Below, in pieces: positions 38,535 through 47,538 of a DNA stretch of 64,000 bases (positions are counted from its first letter, which is position 1; each line of letters opens with the position of its first letter). The stretch spans positions 8,308,001 through 8,372,000 of the forward strand of contig NZ_CP074102.1 of NCBI RefSeq assembly GCF_018310535.1. The letters are read 5' to 3'. Below the pieces are notes generated by a model. The model was not told the origin of the DNA. It saw only the letters and a program-made list of their open reading frames with translations, and ran no database searches. The DNA comes from Streptomyces mirabilis (GTDB lineage: Bacteria > Actinomycetota > Actinomycetes > Streptomycetales > Streptomycetaceae). Position numbers and translations under genes: made by a program.

Positions 38535-38566
38535 GGCGTGCGTACGAAACCGACGAAGAGAAGAGA

Positions 38567-39256
38567 ATGGCACGCGGCAAGCTTCGGATCTACCTCGGTG
38601 CGGCACCGGGGGTCGGCAAGACGTACGCGATGCTCTCCGAGGCGCACCGCCGGGTCGAGCGGGGCACCGACTGCGTCGTCGCGTACGTGGAACACCACCA
38701 CCGGCCGCGCACCGAGGTGATGCTGCACGGTCTGGAGCAGGTCCCGCTCTAGGAGTTGGAGTACCGCGGCTCCACGTTCACCGAGATGGACATCGACGCG
38801 GTGCTGGCCCGCCGGCCCCAGGTGGCCCTGGTCGACGAGCTGCCCCACACGAACATCCCCGGCTCCCGCAACGCCAAGCGCTGGCAGGACGTCGAGGAAC
38901 TCCTCGCCGCCGGGATCGACGTCATCTCCACGGTCAACATCCAGCACCTTGAGTCGCTGGGCGACGTCGTCGAGTCCATCACGGGTGTACGGCAGCAGGA
39001 GACCGTCCCGGACGAGGTCGTACGGCGGGCGGACCAGATCGAACTGGTCGACATGTCACCGCCCGCGCTGCGTCGCCGTATGGCGCACGGCAACATCTAC
39101 AAGTCCGACAAGGTCGACGCGGCCCTGTCCAACTACTTCCGGCCCGGCAACCTCACCGCCCTGCGTGAACTCGCCCTGCTGTGGGTGGCCGACCGGGTCG
39201 ACGAGTACCTGACCGAGTACCGCAGCGAGCACCGGGTCACCGCACGATCGGGGTGA
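38567..39256 (+). pseudogene. kdpD: Truncated kdpD with amber stop, N-terminal domain only
   Basis: Starts MARGKLRIYLGAAPGVGKTY, 32 bp after kdpE. A TAG at 38,750-38,752 interrupts the frame between QVPL and ELEYRGSTF. The same frame then continues with RPQVALVDELPHTNIPGSRN to LTEYRSEHRV and ends at 39,254. The USP, membrane, GAF and kinase parts are absent. A short Walker-A-containing peptide of 61 residues could still be made. The amber codon is probably one change from a CAG or AAG sense codon. Confidence 0.9.
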
Positions 39257-39650
39257 CGGTCCCGGTCTGCAGACGCGACATGTCCAGCAGGTTGCCCACG
39301 AGGCGCCGGGCGGCGAGGTCCACGACGGAGGCCGGCCGTGGTCGGCTCCTTGCTGCTGAACTGGTTCTTCACCCCGCCCGTCCACACCCTGGGGTAGAGG
39401 CCGCCCAGTACTTCACCGCGTTCTCCACGAGGTTGGCGACCGATCGTTCCAGCAGACCGGGGTCGACGACGACCATCGGATCGTCGCCGATGACGTGGTG
39501 GAAGGTGCCGCCGAGGTCCTCGGCCAGGGTGCGCTGGACGGCGAGTTCCGTTCTCCCCGTGCCCACCCGGCCCGTGCAGGTCCACGGCGTCACGTCGCTC
39601 TCCCGTTCCAGGAGCGCGACCGACTCCATGCCGAAGGTCTCCCGGACCAC
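39245..39650 (-). pseudogene. Shuffled, partly inverted kdpD fragments
   Basis: On the minus strand: LVGNLLDMSRLQTGTVTPIV (end of HisKA, about 39,245-39,310), VVVDPGLLERSVANLVENAV (HATPase N-box, about 39,405-39,475), RTLAEDLGGTFHHVIGDDP (USP domain, about 39,478-39,535) and VRETFGMESVALLERESDV (GAF region, about 39,590-39,650). On the plus strand at 39,338-39,394: VVGSLLLNWFFTPPVHTLG (DUF4118 helix). The order and orientation differ from any KdpD. These are remnants of the missing part of the adjacent kdpD after repeated rearrangement. Confidence 0.8.
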
Positions 39651-39777
39651 GGCCGTGTCCGCGCACGCTCATGAGCGCACATCTCCTCCTCGGGCTGCCG
39701 ATGCCCGTTCCGGACCGACATGCTGAAGTACGCGTCCGCTCAAGCGAGTCGGTCCCGCGGCCGACCCCGGAAAGCAG

Positions 39778-39897
39778 GTGTTCCTCTGCTCTTCGCGCCA
39801 GGACCGCGATGACGTCCAACGGCTCAAGGAACAGCTCACCGACAAGGGGTTGAACGCCTGGATCGACCTGTCCGACATACTGCCGTCGGCCAGGTGA
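39778..39897 (+). pseudogene. TIR-domain N-terminal fragment
   Basis: VFLCSSRQDRDDVQRLKEQL then TDKGLNAWIDLSDILPSAR and stop. This matches the first strand, helix and second strand of bacterial TIR domains (VFISYSHxD...L...G...W.D). Only 39 codons remain and there is no ribosome binding site, so it is a scrap of a defence or signalling gene. Confidence 0.5.
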
Positions 39898-39932
39898 CGC
39901 GAGGCGGTCGTACGATCAGCGTCGGCCGCCGA

Positions 39933-40601
39933 TCAGGTCGCGGCCGCGCCTTCGGTGACGACGTCGACGGCCAGGCGGCGGTGGGCCGCGAAGAGATCGA
40001 GCGCGGTCCCGGTGTCGCGGGCGCGCAGTGCGGCGACGAGCCCGCGGTGCTCCTCCGGGATGTGGGCGAGGTACCCCTCGGTGCTGTGGCCGATCCGGGT
40101 CAGCAGGAACAGGTGGACCTGGCAGCGGATGGCTTCCCACGCCTCTTGCAGACGCTGGTGTCCGGCGGCGGCGAAGACGGCGTCGTGGAAGGCGATGTCG
40201 CAGCGCACCATCTCGTGCTCGTCCGCCGCACGCTCCATGAGCCCGGCGGTCTTCTCGATCCCCGCGATGTCCTCGTCCGAGGCGCGGGCGATCACCTGCG
40301 CCACGGCGAGTTCCTCCAACGCGCCTCGCAGACTGTCGAGTTCGGCGACGTCCGCGGGCGACAGCGTCGTCACGAGGGTGCCCCGGTGCCAGGCGCAGTG
40401 GACCAGGCCCTCGCGCTCCAGCAGCCGGAGCGCCTCCCGCACCGGGCCACGGCTGACGTCCAGCGCACCGGACAGTTCCACCTCGCGCAGCGGCGACCCA
40501 GGGGCGTAGGCCCCGCTGAAGATCGCCTCCCGGATACGGTCCGCGACCTCGTCCGCCAGGCCCCGTCGGCGCGCAGGGGCCACCCTGTCCTGGTCACGCA
40601 T
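39933..40601 (-). CDS. GntR-family (FadR/FCD) regulator
   Basis: 222 residues; ATG after GGGAGG. Winged helix ADRIREAIFSGAYAPGSPLR then ALDVSRGPVREALRLLEREG; FCD all-helical domain with metal-site histidines (FHDAVFAAAGHQR, and H in the last helices). It diverges from the VOC/NAD-binding pair, with two ATGTTAACAT palindromes between, so it probably represses that operon and itself. Confidence 0.9.
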   Translation of the reverse strand: MRDQDRVAPARRRGLADEVADRIREAIFSGAYAPGSPLREVELSGALDVSRGPVREALRLLEREGLVHCAWHRGTLVTTLSPADVAELDSLRGALEELAVAQVIARASDEDIAGIEKTAGLMERAADEHEMVRCDIAFHDAVFAAAGHQRLQEAWEAIRCQVHLFLLTRIGHSTEGYLAHIPEEHRGLVAALRARDTGTALDLFAAHRRLAVDVVTEGAAAT

Positions 40602-40626
40602 GGTCTTGCCTCCCTCGATTGTCGGC

Positions 40627-40662
40627 ATGTTAACATTCCTTGGATGTCTCAATGTTAACATT
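40627..40662. promoter_or_regulatory. Twin GntR operators
   Basis: ATGTTAACAT occurs at 40,627-40,636 and 40,652-40,661, perfect palindromes 25 bp centre to centre, each followed by T or TC. The AT-rich pair stands out in high-GC DNA. Confidence 0.75.
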
Positions 40663-40721
40663 CGGACATTGACCCCGGTGGACGCACCCGGACTCGCGTT
40701 CAGGAAGGCAGGACACGCGCC

Positions 40722-41153
40722 ATGACCGTGCTCGCATCACCGATCCCGCGGTTCCACCTGGCCATGCCGGTCGACGACCTGGCCGCCGCGCGCCGCTTCT
40801 ACGGCGAGGTGCTCGGCCTCGCGCAGGGCCGCAGCGCGGACAGCTGGGTGGACTGGAATCTGCAGGGCCACCAGTTCGTCACGCACCTGGCCCCGGCTCG
40901 CGTGCGGCACGCCCACAACCCGGTCGACGGCCACGACGTCCCGGTGCCGCACTTCGGCCTGATCCTGACGATCCCCGAGTTCCAGAAGCTCGCCGACCGG
41001 TTGCGCGCGGCGGGTACCGAATTCGTCATCGAGCCGTATGTGCGCTTCGAGGGCCAGACCGGTGAGCAGTGGACGATGTTCCTCCTCGATCCTGCGGGCA
41101 ACGCTCTCGAGTTCAAGGCGTTCGCCGACGACTCCCAGGTCTTCGCCGCCTGA
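40722..41153 (+). CDS. VOC-family protein (glyoxalase/dioxygenase-like)
   Basis: 143 residues; two VOC modules. [20 protein letters not shown] and VLGLAQGR open the first, with H in the FHLA strand; [20 protein letters not shown] and the terminal [15 protein letters not shown] (Glu ligand) give the second. Related proteins act on glyoxals or ring-cleavage substrates. It is followed 59 bp later by an NAD-binding protein and is divergent from GntR. Confidence 0.85.
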   Translation: MTVLASPIPRFHLAMPVDDLAAARRFYGEVLGLAQGRSADSWVDWNLQGHQFVTHLAPARVRHAHNPVDGHDVPVPHFGLILTIPEFQKLADRLRAAGTEFVIEPYVRFEGQTGEQWTMFLLDPAGNALEFKAFADDSQVFAA

Positions 41154-41211
41154 CGGCGCCGCTGCGAAGAGCAGCGATCGACGAAGAACCGACGAAGAGA
41201 GGCGCATCATC

Positions 41212-41865
41212 ATGAAGGTGTTCCAGATCGGCGCCGCCGGAGGTGTCGGCAACCGGCTCGCCCGTCTGCTCGTCGCCCGCGGTGACGCGGTGACCGGCAT
41301 GCACCGCAACCCCGCCCAGACCGAGACCGTGCGTGCGAGTGGCGCGACCCCGCTCACCGGAGACCTCGTCGACGACTCGGTGGACGAGCTCGCGGCGAAG
41401 ATCGGCGGGCACGACGCGGTGGTGTTCTCCGCCGGAGCCCACGGCACCGGCAGGGACAAGACCACCGCCATCGACGGGAAGGGCCTGGAGAAGGCCGCAA
41501 CCGCGGCCGCCCGCGCCGGGGTCTCGCGGTTCGTGCTCGTCTCCGTCTTCCCGGACGCCCTGCGCGCCGGCGAGCCCGACGAGGGCTTCGAGCACTACAT
41601 GAAGGTCAAGAAGACCGCCGACGTCCACCTCACCCGCACCGGCCTCGACTGGCTGATCGTCCGTCCTGGCACTCTCCTCGACGAGCCCGGCACCGGCCGC
41701 GTCACCGCGGGCCCGGCCATCGAGTACGGCGACGTGCGCCGCGACGACGTCGCGGCGTTCATCGACGCGGCCCTGCACGAGCCGGCCCTGGGCCGCGTCA
41801 TCGTCGAACTCACCGGTGGCGAGACCCCCGTGACCGAGGCGGTCGCTCGGCTCGTGAGCTCGTGA
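41212..41865 (+). CDS. NAD(P)-binding oxidoreductase (atypical SDR, NmrA-like)
   Basis: 217 residues. MKVFQIGAAGGVGNRLARLL is an altered Rossmann start (GxAGGVG), and LDWLIVRPGTLLDEPGTGRV the NAD(P)H-binding domain 10 motif. Short form of the family, often redox sensors or flavin reductases. Probably one operon with the VOC gene under GntR. Confidence 0.8.
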   Translation: MKVFQIGAAGGVGNRLARLLVARGDAVTGMHRNPAQTETVRASGATPLTGDLVDDSVDELAAKIGGHDAVVFSAGAHGTGRDKTTAIDGKGLEKAATAAARAGVSRFVLVSVFPDALRAGEPDEGFEHYMKVKKTADVHLTRTGLDWLIVRPGTLLDEPGTGRVTAGPAIEYGDVRRDDVAAFIDAALHEPALGRVIVELTGGETPVTEAVARLVSS

Positions 41866-41961
41866 GCCCCGCCCCGACAGCCCCCCCGCACGGCAGAAGG
41901 CGACGCGCAGCTCCAGCAGGTCTACGTCAACCTCGAGAAGGCGGTGTGCTGGGGGTGTCGC

Positions 41962-42903
41962 TCACCGCGGAGTGCCGACCGCGTGCAGCACCGCGTCGGC
42001 CATGCCGCGTGCGCCGCGCTCGTTGGGATGCATCGGGGCGGCGGGAAGGCTGGGCAGCAGCGGCTCGATCCAGCGGGTGTCCCTGCCCGAGCAGGCGTCA
42101 CGGCCGACGGAGGGCTTGTACGTGTCGACGTATCCGGCCCCGGCTTCCTGCGCCCGCTTGCGCAGCTCGGCGTTGAGCTGCTGTTCCTTGTCGTGGAGGT
42201 AGGTAGCGTCACCGGGTGCGAGGGTCAGGTCGTCGGCGCAGCCGGAGCCACCCGTCGGCAGGATCGCCGGGTATCCCACGACGTACACGCGGGCCTTCGG
42301 GGCACGGTGCTTCACCTCGGCCACCGCTTCGGACAGCCGCTCACCCGCCGTGTCGATCTTCCGCTGTACGTCGTCGGTTTCGCCGGAGACGTACTTCCCC
42401 CGGCACGGCGCGTCGTCCCCGGTGTACTTGCCGCGGCCCGTCATGTCGTAGATCACGCCCGCCTTGACGCATGCGGTGATCAACGAGCTGAAGCCGATGT
42501 CGTTGCCGCCGATGCCGAGGGTGACCAGCCGCGTCCCGGCGGACAGTGCCGACAGCTGGGCCGGGTTGGTGCCGTCGTCGGTGGACTGCGGCGTCGTCAG
42601 GTCGGCGATGGTGGCCCCGCTGCAGCTCACGTCGCGGAAGTGGGCCGCCCGCAGCCCCAGCCGCGCGGCGACCAGCGCCGGGTAGTCGTGGTCGGAGCGA
42701 TCGCACCCGGCGGGGGTTCCGGTCCGGTCGGGGATCTGTGGCCCGGCGGTGTAGGAGTCGCCGAGCGCCACATACGGTCCCCGTGGCGTCGCGACTCCGA
42801 CCGGGTCGGTGCCCGAGTTGTGCCGGGTGATGCCGACCGCGGCGACCAAGGTGGCGCAGGCGAGGAAGACCCCGAGCAGCACGGTTCGTAGGTGATTCGT
42901 CAT
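41962..42903 (-). CDS. Secreted SGNH/GDSL esterase
   Basis: 313 residues. Single N-terminal helix (LLGVFLACATLVAAVGI) exports or anchors it. Block I GDSYTAG (catalytic Ser), block II SCSGAT (Gly), block III GIGGNDIG (Asn) and block V MHPNE (His) are complete. Several Cys pairs suit an external enzyme. Similar to Streptomyces secreted lipases/phospholipases. Substrate not readable. Confidence 0.85.
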   Translation of the reverse strand: MTNHLRTVLLGVFLACATLVAAVGITRHNSGTDPVGVATPRGPYVALGDSYTAGPQIPDRTGTPAGCDRSDHDYPALVAARLGLRAAHFRDVSCSGATIADLTTPQSTDDGTNPAQLSALSAGTRLVTLGIGGNDIGFSSLITACVKAGVIYDMTGRGKYTGDDAPCRGKYVSGETDDVQRKIDTAGERLSEAVAEVKHRAPKARVYVVGYPAILPTGGSGCADDLTLAPGDATYLHDKEQQLNAELRKRAQEAGAGYVDTYKPSVGRDACSGRDTRWIEPLLPSLPAAPMHPNERGARGMADAVLHAVGTPR

Positions 42904-43152
42904 CAACATGTCCTGCTGCCTCGGTGACGGATGAGGGGCGCGCACGCCGGAAGGCCCAACAGCCCGCTGGACAAAGGGAAACAGTCGTTGGAGAGGTCGC
43001 TTCGTCCCGCTCGCTGGGACGTCTTCAGGCTCTCTGGTCGGGCCCTGCCGCGTCGTCCTGCGGCTGCCGACAATCCCGGCTACTGAGAACGCAGTACGCC
43101 GGGGAGTGCGCGTAGTGCCGATGCAGACGCATGCCGGCGCCCACCGTGGTCC

Positions 43153-44376
43153 TCAGTCGCTGCCACGCCACTGGAGCAGATCGAGGGCGACGGCCACCTT
43201 GACCGTGTTGTCCTCGAGTGGCCTCGGAAGCAGTTGGCCGGCTCGGTCGAGCTGCCGGAGCAGGGTGTTGCGGTGGGTGTAGAGCCGGCGGGCGGCGCGG
43301 GTCGTGTTGCACTGGGCCTGGATGTACGTGAGGACGGCGTGCCTCAGTTCCGGGCTCGCCGTGGCGAGGTCGCCGAGGGTGGTCTTGACGAAGTCGTCGG
43401 CCTGTTCGACGTCCTGGCTGATCAGGCTGCTGAGCTGGACGTCGTCGAAACCGGCGACACGACGCGGTGAACGGAGCCTGGCGAGCATGCGCTGGGTGGT
43501 CAGCGCGTCGAGGTGGCTGCGCCGGAAGCCTTCCCTGCCCCGGGCGGGCGGGCCCACGGCGATCCGGACGCCCGGCAGCGGGTCGAGGAGTCGGCTCAGC
43601 AGGCCGGTGTCCGGTGCGGCGGGTCCGGGCAGCCACACCCACAAAGTGGCCGCGCCGACGATCACGGTGAGAGGTTGCTGCACTCCGGTCGTCTGCGCCA
43701 GAACCTCGGTCGCACGCTCGAGGTGGCCCGGTTCGGGGCCCGGTTCCTCGCTCCATACGACGGCGGCGGTGTGCGTCCGGTCGAGGGCGTAGCCCAGACG
43801 TGCTTCCGCCCGTTGCCGGCTGATGGGCGCGCCCTCGACGAGCAGGGTGACGATCTCGCGACGTTCGGCGTGGGTGCCGTGGGTCAGCTCTTCGCGCTCG
43901 GCGGCCATGCGTGCGGCGATGTCGACGATCGTGGCGTCGAGGAAGCCCGAGACGGAGCGCGCCGACACATCGAGCAGCTCGCGCAGTTCGTCGGGGTCGG
44001 AGGTCAGGGTGAAGGCGGTCTGCATCCAGCGCCGCCAGGCCGCGTTCTGTCCGACGCGGTAGGAGTCAAGGGCCGATTCGTCGAGCCCGCGGCGCACCAG
44101 GTCACGGGCATGGCCGAGACTGTCCGGGCCGATGTACGCGGGTACGGGCGCGCCGGGGTCGCGCGCGGTCTCCGACGCCCAGAACGCCAGGTGGGCGCGG
44201 TTGATCCGCCGTGTGGCGGCGCGCAGGGCGGGGTCCTGTGCGATGGCTCGCATGGTCACCGCCGCCAAGGTCGCCTCGTCGATCTCGTCGAGCCACTCCT
44301 GCAGACTGTTGAGTGCGATCTCCGCACCCTGCCGAAGCAGATCGCATGTCCGTTCGGACGGGTGCTGCCAGGTCAT
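43153..44376 (-). CDS. PucR/CdaR-type helix-turn-helix regulator
   Basis: 407 residues. RsbRD-N-like N-terminal region, a GGDEF-like middle segment, and a C-terminal PucR helix-turn-helix: LRHAVLTYIQAQCNTTRAAR then LYTHRNTLLRQLDRAGQLL. It diverges from the monooxygenase gene at 44,518 and probably controls it. The Shine-Dalgarno is weak. Confidence 0.85.
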   Translation of the reverse strand: MTWQHPSERTCDLLRQGAEIALNSLQEWLDEIDEATLAAVTMRAIAQDPALRAATRRINRAHLAFWASETARDPGAPVPAYIGPDSLGHARDLVRRGLDESALDSYRVGQNAAWRRWMQTAFTLTSDPDELRELLDVSARSVSGFLDATIVDIAARMAAEREELTHGTHAERREIVTLLVEGAPISRQRAEARLGYALDRTHTAAVVWSEEPGPEPGHLERATEVLAQTTGVQQPLTVIVGAATLWVWLPGPAAPDTGLLSRLLDPLPGVRIAVGPPARGREGFRRSHLDALTTQRMLARLRSPRRVAGFDDVQLSSLISQDVEQADDFVKTTLGDLATASPELRHAVLTYIQAQCNTTRAARRLYTHRNTLLRQLDRAGQLLPRPLEDNTVKVAVALDLLQWRGSD

Positions 44377-44398
44377 GACTGCACGGTAGCCAGCAGTG

Positions 44399-44411
44399 GT
44401 GCAAAATGCAC
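44399..44411. promoter_or_regulatory. Candidate PucR operator
   Basis: GTGCAAAATGCAC, a palindrome with 5-bp arms, in the 141-bp gap between the PucR-type regulator and the monooxygenase; flanking GTG/TGGT extends the symmetry loosely. Confidence 0.4.
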
Positions 44412-44517
44412 TGGTTCTTTCCGATGACGGTGCGAACTGCCACACCGTACTGGCTGGTATGTGCGGTCATCATCGAGGCACCACCCAGCGAACGCCTCAT
44501 CAACGGAGTCCCCGCAC

Positions 44518-46011
44518 ATGACCCGTCAGAGCGAGCACATCGACGTGCTGATCATCGGCGCCGGCATCTCCGGCATCGGCGCTGCCCACTACCTGCGGAC
44601 CGAGCGGCCCGGCAGCAGTTACGCGGTCCTGGAGGCCCGTGGTGTCTCCGGCGGCACGTGGGCGCTGTTCCGCTATCCGGGCGTCCGGTCGGACTCCGAC
44701 CTGCACACCTTCGGCTACGCCTTCAAGCCGTGGCGCAACGACAAGTCGATCGCCACCGCCGATCTGATCCTCGACTACCTGCGGGAGACCGCGGGGGAGA
44801 GCGGCATCGAAGCGCACATCCGCTACCACCACAGGGTGCGCGGCGCGGCCTGGTCCACCGCCGAGGCCCGCTGGACGGTGGAGATCGAGCGCGCCGACAC
44901 CGGTGAGACGGTGTCGATGACCGCGAACTGGCTGTTCTGCGCCGGTGGTTACTACCGCTACGACGAAGGGTTCACCCCCCGGTTCGAGGGCCGGGAGCGG
45001 TTCGCCGGACAGATCGTGCACCCGCAGCACTGGCCGGAGGACCTGGACTGCGCGGGCAAGAAGATCGTGGTGATCGGCAGCGGTGCGACGGCCGTCACGC
45101 TGATCCCGGCGCTGGCAGACGCGGCCGGCCATGTCACCATGCTCCAGCGTTCGCCCACCTACATCCTTCCGGTCGCGTCGGAGGACGTGATCGCGAACAC
45201 GCTGCGCAAGGTGTTGCCGGCCGGCCTCGCCCACCGGCTCACCCGGCGCAAGAACATCGCCGTGCAGCGCCTCATCTGGCGGACCTCGCGACGTCACCCA
45301 CGGGTCGTACGACGTCTCATCCGCGCCGTGAACATCAGGCAACTGCCGGCCGGTTATCCCGTGGACGAGCACTTCAACCCGCCCTACGACCCCTGGGACC
45401 AGCGGCTGTGCACGGTCCCCGACGCGGACCTGTTCAAGGCGCTCAGGAAGGGAACGGCCTCGGTCGTCACCGACCGGATCGCGACGTTCACCGAGACCGG
45501 CATCCGGCTCGAGTCCGGTCGTGAGCTCGACGCCGACATCATCGTCACCGCCACCGGGTTGAACGTGCAGTTGTTCGGCGGGATGGCGCTCTCGGTGGAC
45601 GGTGAACCCGTCGACTTCGCCGACAAGGTGGCCTTCAAGGGCATGATGCTGAGCGGCGTACCGAACTTCGCCTTCGCGATCGGCTACACCAACTCCTCGT
45701 GGACGCTCAAGGTGGGCCTGCTGTGCGAGCACTTCACCCGGCTGCTCGGACACATGGACGCCACCGGCACGGACATCTGCTGCCCCGAGCTCCCCGACCC
45801 GGCCATGCCGACCCGTCCGCTGCTCGACTTCGGCGCCGGATACGTCAAGCGGTCCCTCCACGTGATGCCGCGTCAAGGACTCGCCTATCCCTGGCTCATG
45901 TCGATGAACTACCACTCCGACGTCAAACTGCTGCGCGGCGGCCCCGTCGAGGACGACAACCTGCGCTTCGCCTCCGGCGCACGCCAAGCGAAGGCCGAGA
46001 CGTCGGCATGA
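44518..46011 (+). CDS. Flavin-containing (Baeyer-Villiger type) monooxygenase
   Basis: 497 residues, similar in length to EthA. FAD site VLIIGAGISGIGAAHYL, NADPH site VVIGSGATAVTLIPALAD and the Baeyer-Villiger-like fingerprint FAGQIVHPQHWP are present, as is the ending VTATGLNVQLFGGM typical of EthA-type enzymes. Inserts oxygen into ketones or oxidises S/N atoms using NADPH. CGGAG precedes the ATG. Divergent PucR regulator suggests substrate-induced expression. Confidence 0.9.
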   Translation: MTRQSEHIDVLIIGAGISGIGAAHYLRTERPGSSYAVLEARGVSGGTWALFRYPGVRSDSDLHTFGYAFKPWRNDKSIATADLILDYLRETAGESGIEAHIRYHHRVRGAAWSTAEARWTVEIERADTGETVSMTANWLFCAGGYYRYDEGFTPRFEGRERFAGQIVHPQHWPEDLDCAGKKIVVIGSGATAVTLIPALADAAGHVTMLQRSPTYILPVASEDVIANTLRKVLPAGLAHRLTRRKNIAVQRLIWRTSRRHPRVVRRLIRAVNIRQLPAGYPVDEHFNPPYDPWDQRLCTVPDADLFKALRKGTASVVTDRIATFTETGIRLESGRELDADIIVTATGLNVQLFGGMALSVDGEPVDFADKVAFKGMMLSGVPNFAFAIGYTNSSWTLKVGLLCEHFTRLLGHMDATGTDICCPELPDPAMPTRPLLDFGAGYVKRSLHVMPRQGLAYPWLMSMNYHSDVKLLRGGPVEDDNLRFASGARQAKAETSA

Positions 46012-46353
46012 GCGACGACCGCTTCGTGCCCGTAGGATGCGACATCACCCCGTGCCACCGGACGCACGGCGATGATCGACGGCTGCGTCGGCCGGGGCTT
46101 CTTCGGCATCCACTTCCACAACCGTGACGCCGGTCGGTCCACGAGGATCGCGGCGCCGCCGGGCGCGCTGTGTCAGGCGCGGGTTCGCCCGCGGTTCGCC
46201 CGCGGCGACGCGTACGGCCTCGGAGACCCGGCCCAGGACACCACCCACCGGCCTGCTCGAGCACCTCGGTGCGGCGAGCGCGCACGCCGTCGCGACCGGC
46301 GCGGGCTCGGCCACCGGGCTCGATCCCGCACGCGCGCTCCGCCCCACCGGTCC
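46012..46353. other. No supported gene
   Basis: Overlapping frames on both strands lack family matches. One starting MIDGCVGRGFFGIHFHNRDA is not recognised and has no ribosome binding site. The region probably holds a decayed gene end before the palindromic repeat. Confidence 0.35.
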
Positions 46354-46439
46354 AGGGCCTGTCCGGCGGATCATGCCGGAGACGCTGCGCCTCTGCGGCG
46401 CCGTTGCTTCCCCCCGACCTGATCCACCGGACAGGCCCT
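46354..46439. repeat. Palindromic MITE-like repeat, copy 1
   Basis: Begins AGGGCCTGTCCGGCGGATCA and ends with its complement (one mismatch). The right end supplies the stop codon of the HxlR gene. The inner sequence GCGCCGTTGCTTCCCCCCGA also occurs, nearly unchanged, in copy 2, so this is a shortened relative. Confidence 0.7.
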
Positions 46440-46917
46440 AGCGAGCGGTGGGATCCAAGGCCTTCGCCGACGGACCGGGGCGGGTGCGTGCCTCCGGCGG
46501 GACGAGGGGGCCGTGTCCCGCGGAGCAGACGACCACGGTCTCGACCGGCGCGCCGCAGCCGGCGTGCGTGACCTCCAGGGGCGGGCCCTCGGGATCCGCA
46601 GCATGGCGGTCTCCCCACTGCTTGAGGGCGATCATCGCCGGCCACAGCTCCCAGCCCTTGCGGGTGAGCCGGTACTCGTGGCGGGTGCGGCTGCCGGGCT
46701 CGTTGTAGGGGACGGTGTCCAGGATCCCGGCCGCGACGAGCTTCCGCAGCCGGTCCGAGAGCACGCTCTCGGACAGCCCGACGTGCCGACGGAAGTCGTC
46801 GAAGCGCCGTACGCCGTTCATGGCATCCCGCAGGACCAGCAGTGACCATTTCTCGCCCACCAGGTCGAGAGTCCGCTGGACCGTGCAGTTCTCGGTGCTT
46901 GTCTCGAGCCACGTCAT
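46438..46917 (-). CDS. HxlR-family regulator
   Basis: 159 residues. CTVQRTLDLVGEKWSLLVLR, then GVRRFDDFRRHVGLSESVLS and the wing YRLTRKGWELWPAMIALKQW are the HxlR signature, including a redox-type Cys at the start. The last TAG codon lies in the end of a palindromic repeat, which may have altered the original C-terminus. Divergent from the thioesterase gene. Confidence 0.85.
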   Translation of the reverse strand: MTWLETSTENCTVQRTLDLVGEKWSLLVLRDAMNGVRRFDDFRRHVGLSESVLSDRLRKLVAAGILDTVPYNEPGSRTRHEYRLTRKGWELWPAMIALKQWGDRHAADPEGPPLEVTHAGCGAPVETVVVCSAGHGPLVPPEARTRPGPSAKALDPTAR

Positions 46918-46939
46918 GCGCCCCATCGTAGGCTGGCTT

Positions 46940-46974
46940 CGACGTTGACATCCAGACGTCGTCCTGGCTAGCTT
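46940..46974 (+). promoter_or_regulatory. Promoter and HxlR operator candidate
   Basis: TTGACA (46,945-46,950) and TAGCTT (46,969-46,974) are 18 bp apart. CGACGT and ACGTCG (46,940-46,945 and 46,956-46,961) form a palindrome overlapping the -35 box, so binding would block transcription of the thioesterase gene. Confidence 0.5.
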
Positions 46975-47007
46975 CGAATTCCACATTCAGATTATCGAGG
47001 GAGCGTC

Positions 47008-47493
47008 ATGGGCAGGTCACGCACGTACGACTGGGAGGACCCCACCGTCTCCGCCGCCGCCGTCGGGCAGCACAGCGGTCTCGACTTCCTCCGCGAGGTG
47101 CAGGCCGGACGGCTCCCCGCCCCGCCGATCTCGGCGACCCTCGGGATGACGCTCGAAGAGGTCGAGCACGGCCGGGTCGTCTTCGCCCTCGTTCCGGGCG
47201 AGGAGCACTACAACCCCATCGGAAGCGTCCACGGCGGGGTATACGCCACCCTGCTCGATTCGGCGGCGGGCTGCGCGGTGCAGTCGGTCCTGCCGCAGGG
47301 GATGGGGTATACCTCACTCGACCTGAATGTGAAGTTCCTGCGCCCGGTCACCGTGGACACCGGCAAGGTCCGTGCCGTGGGCACCGTCCTGAACAGCGGA
47401 CGTCGTACCGCCCTCGCGCAGGCCGAGCTCTTCGATTCCGGGGACCGGCTGCTGGCGCACACGACCAGCAGCTGTCTGCTGTTCCCCGTCTGA
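47008..47493 (+). CDS. PaaI-family hotdog thioesterase
   Basis: 161 residues; ATG after GAGGGAG. HYNPIGSVHGGVYATLLDSA is the hotdog helix with the HGG motif and the catalytic Asp; YTSLDLNVKFLRPV is the next strand. Hydrolyses acyl- or aryl-CoA thioesters. Lies at the head of a run with a cysteine hydrolase and dihydrolipoyl dehydrogenase, under the divergent HxlR. Confidence 0.9.
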   Translation: MGRSRTYDWEDPTVSAAAVGQHSGLDFLREVQAGRLPAPPISATLGMTLEEVEHGRVVFALVPGEEHYNPIGSVHGGVYATLLDSAAGCAVQSVLPQGMGYTSLDLNVKFLRPVTVDTGKVRAVGTVLNSGRRTALAQAELFDSGDRLLAHTTSSCLLFPV

Positions 47494-47538
47494 CCGGCGC
47501 GCCCGCACAGGAGTGCGACGTACGGAAGGCAGGCAGCT

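Noticed and set aside
46045..46374. 109-codon minus frame upstream of the HxlR gene
   Set aside because: It runs into the palindromic repeat, has no ribosome binding site and no recognisable domain.
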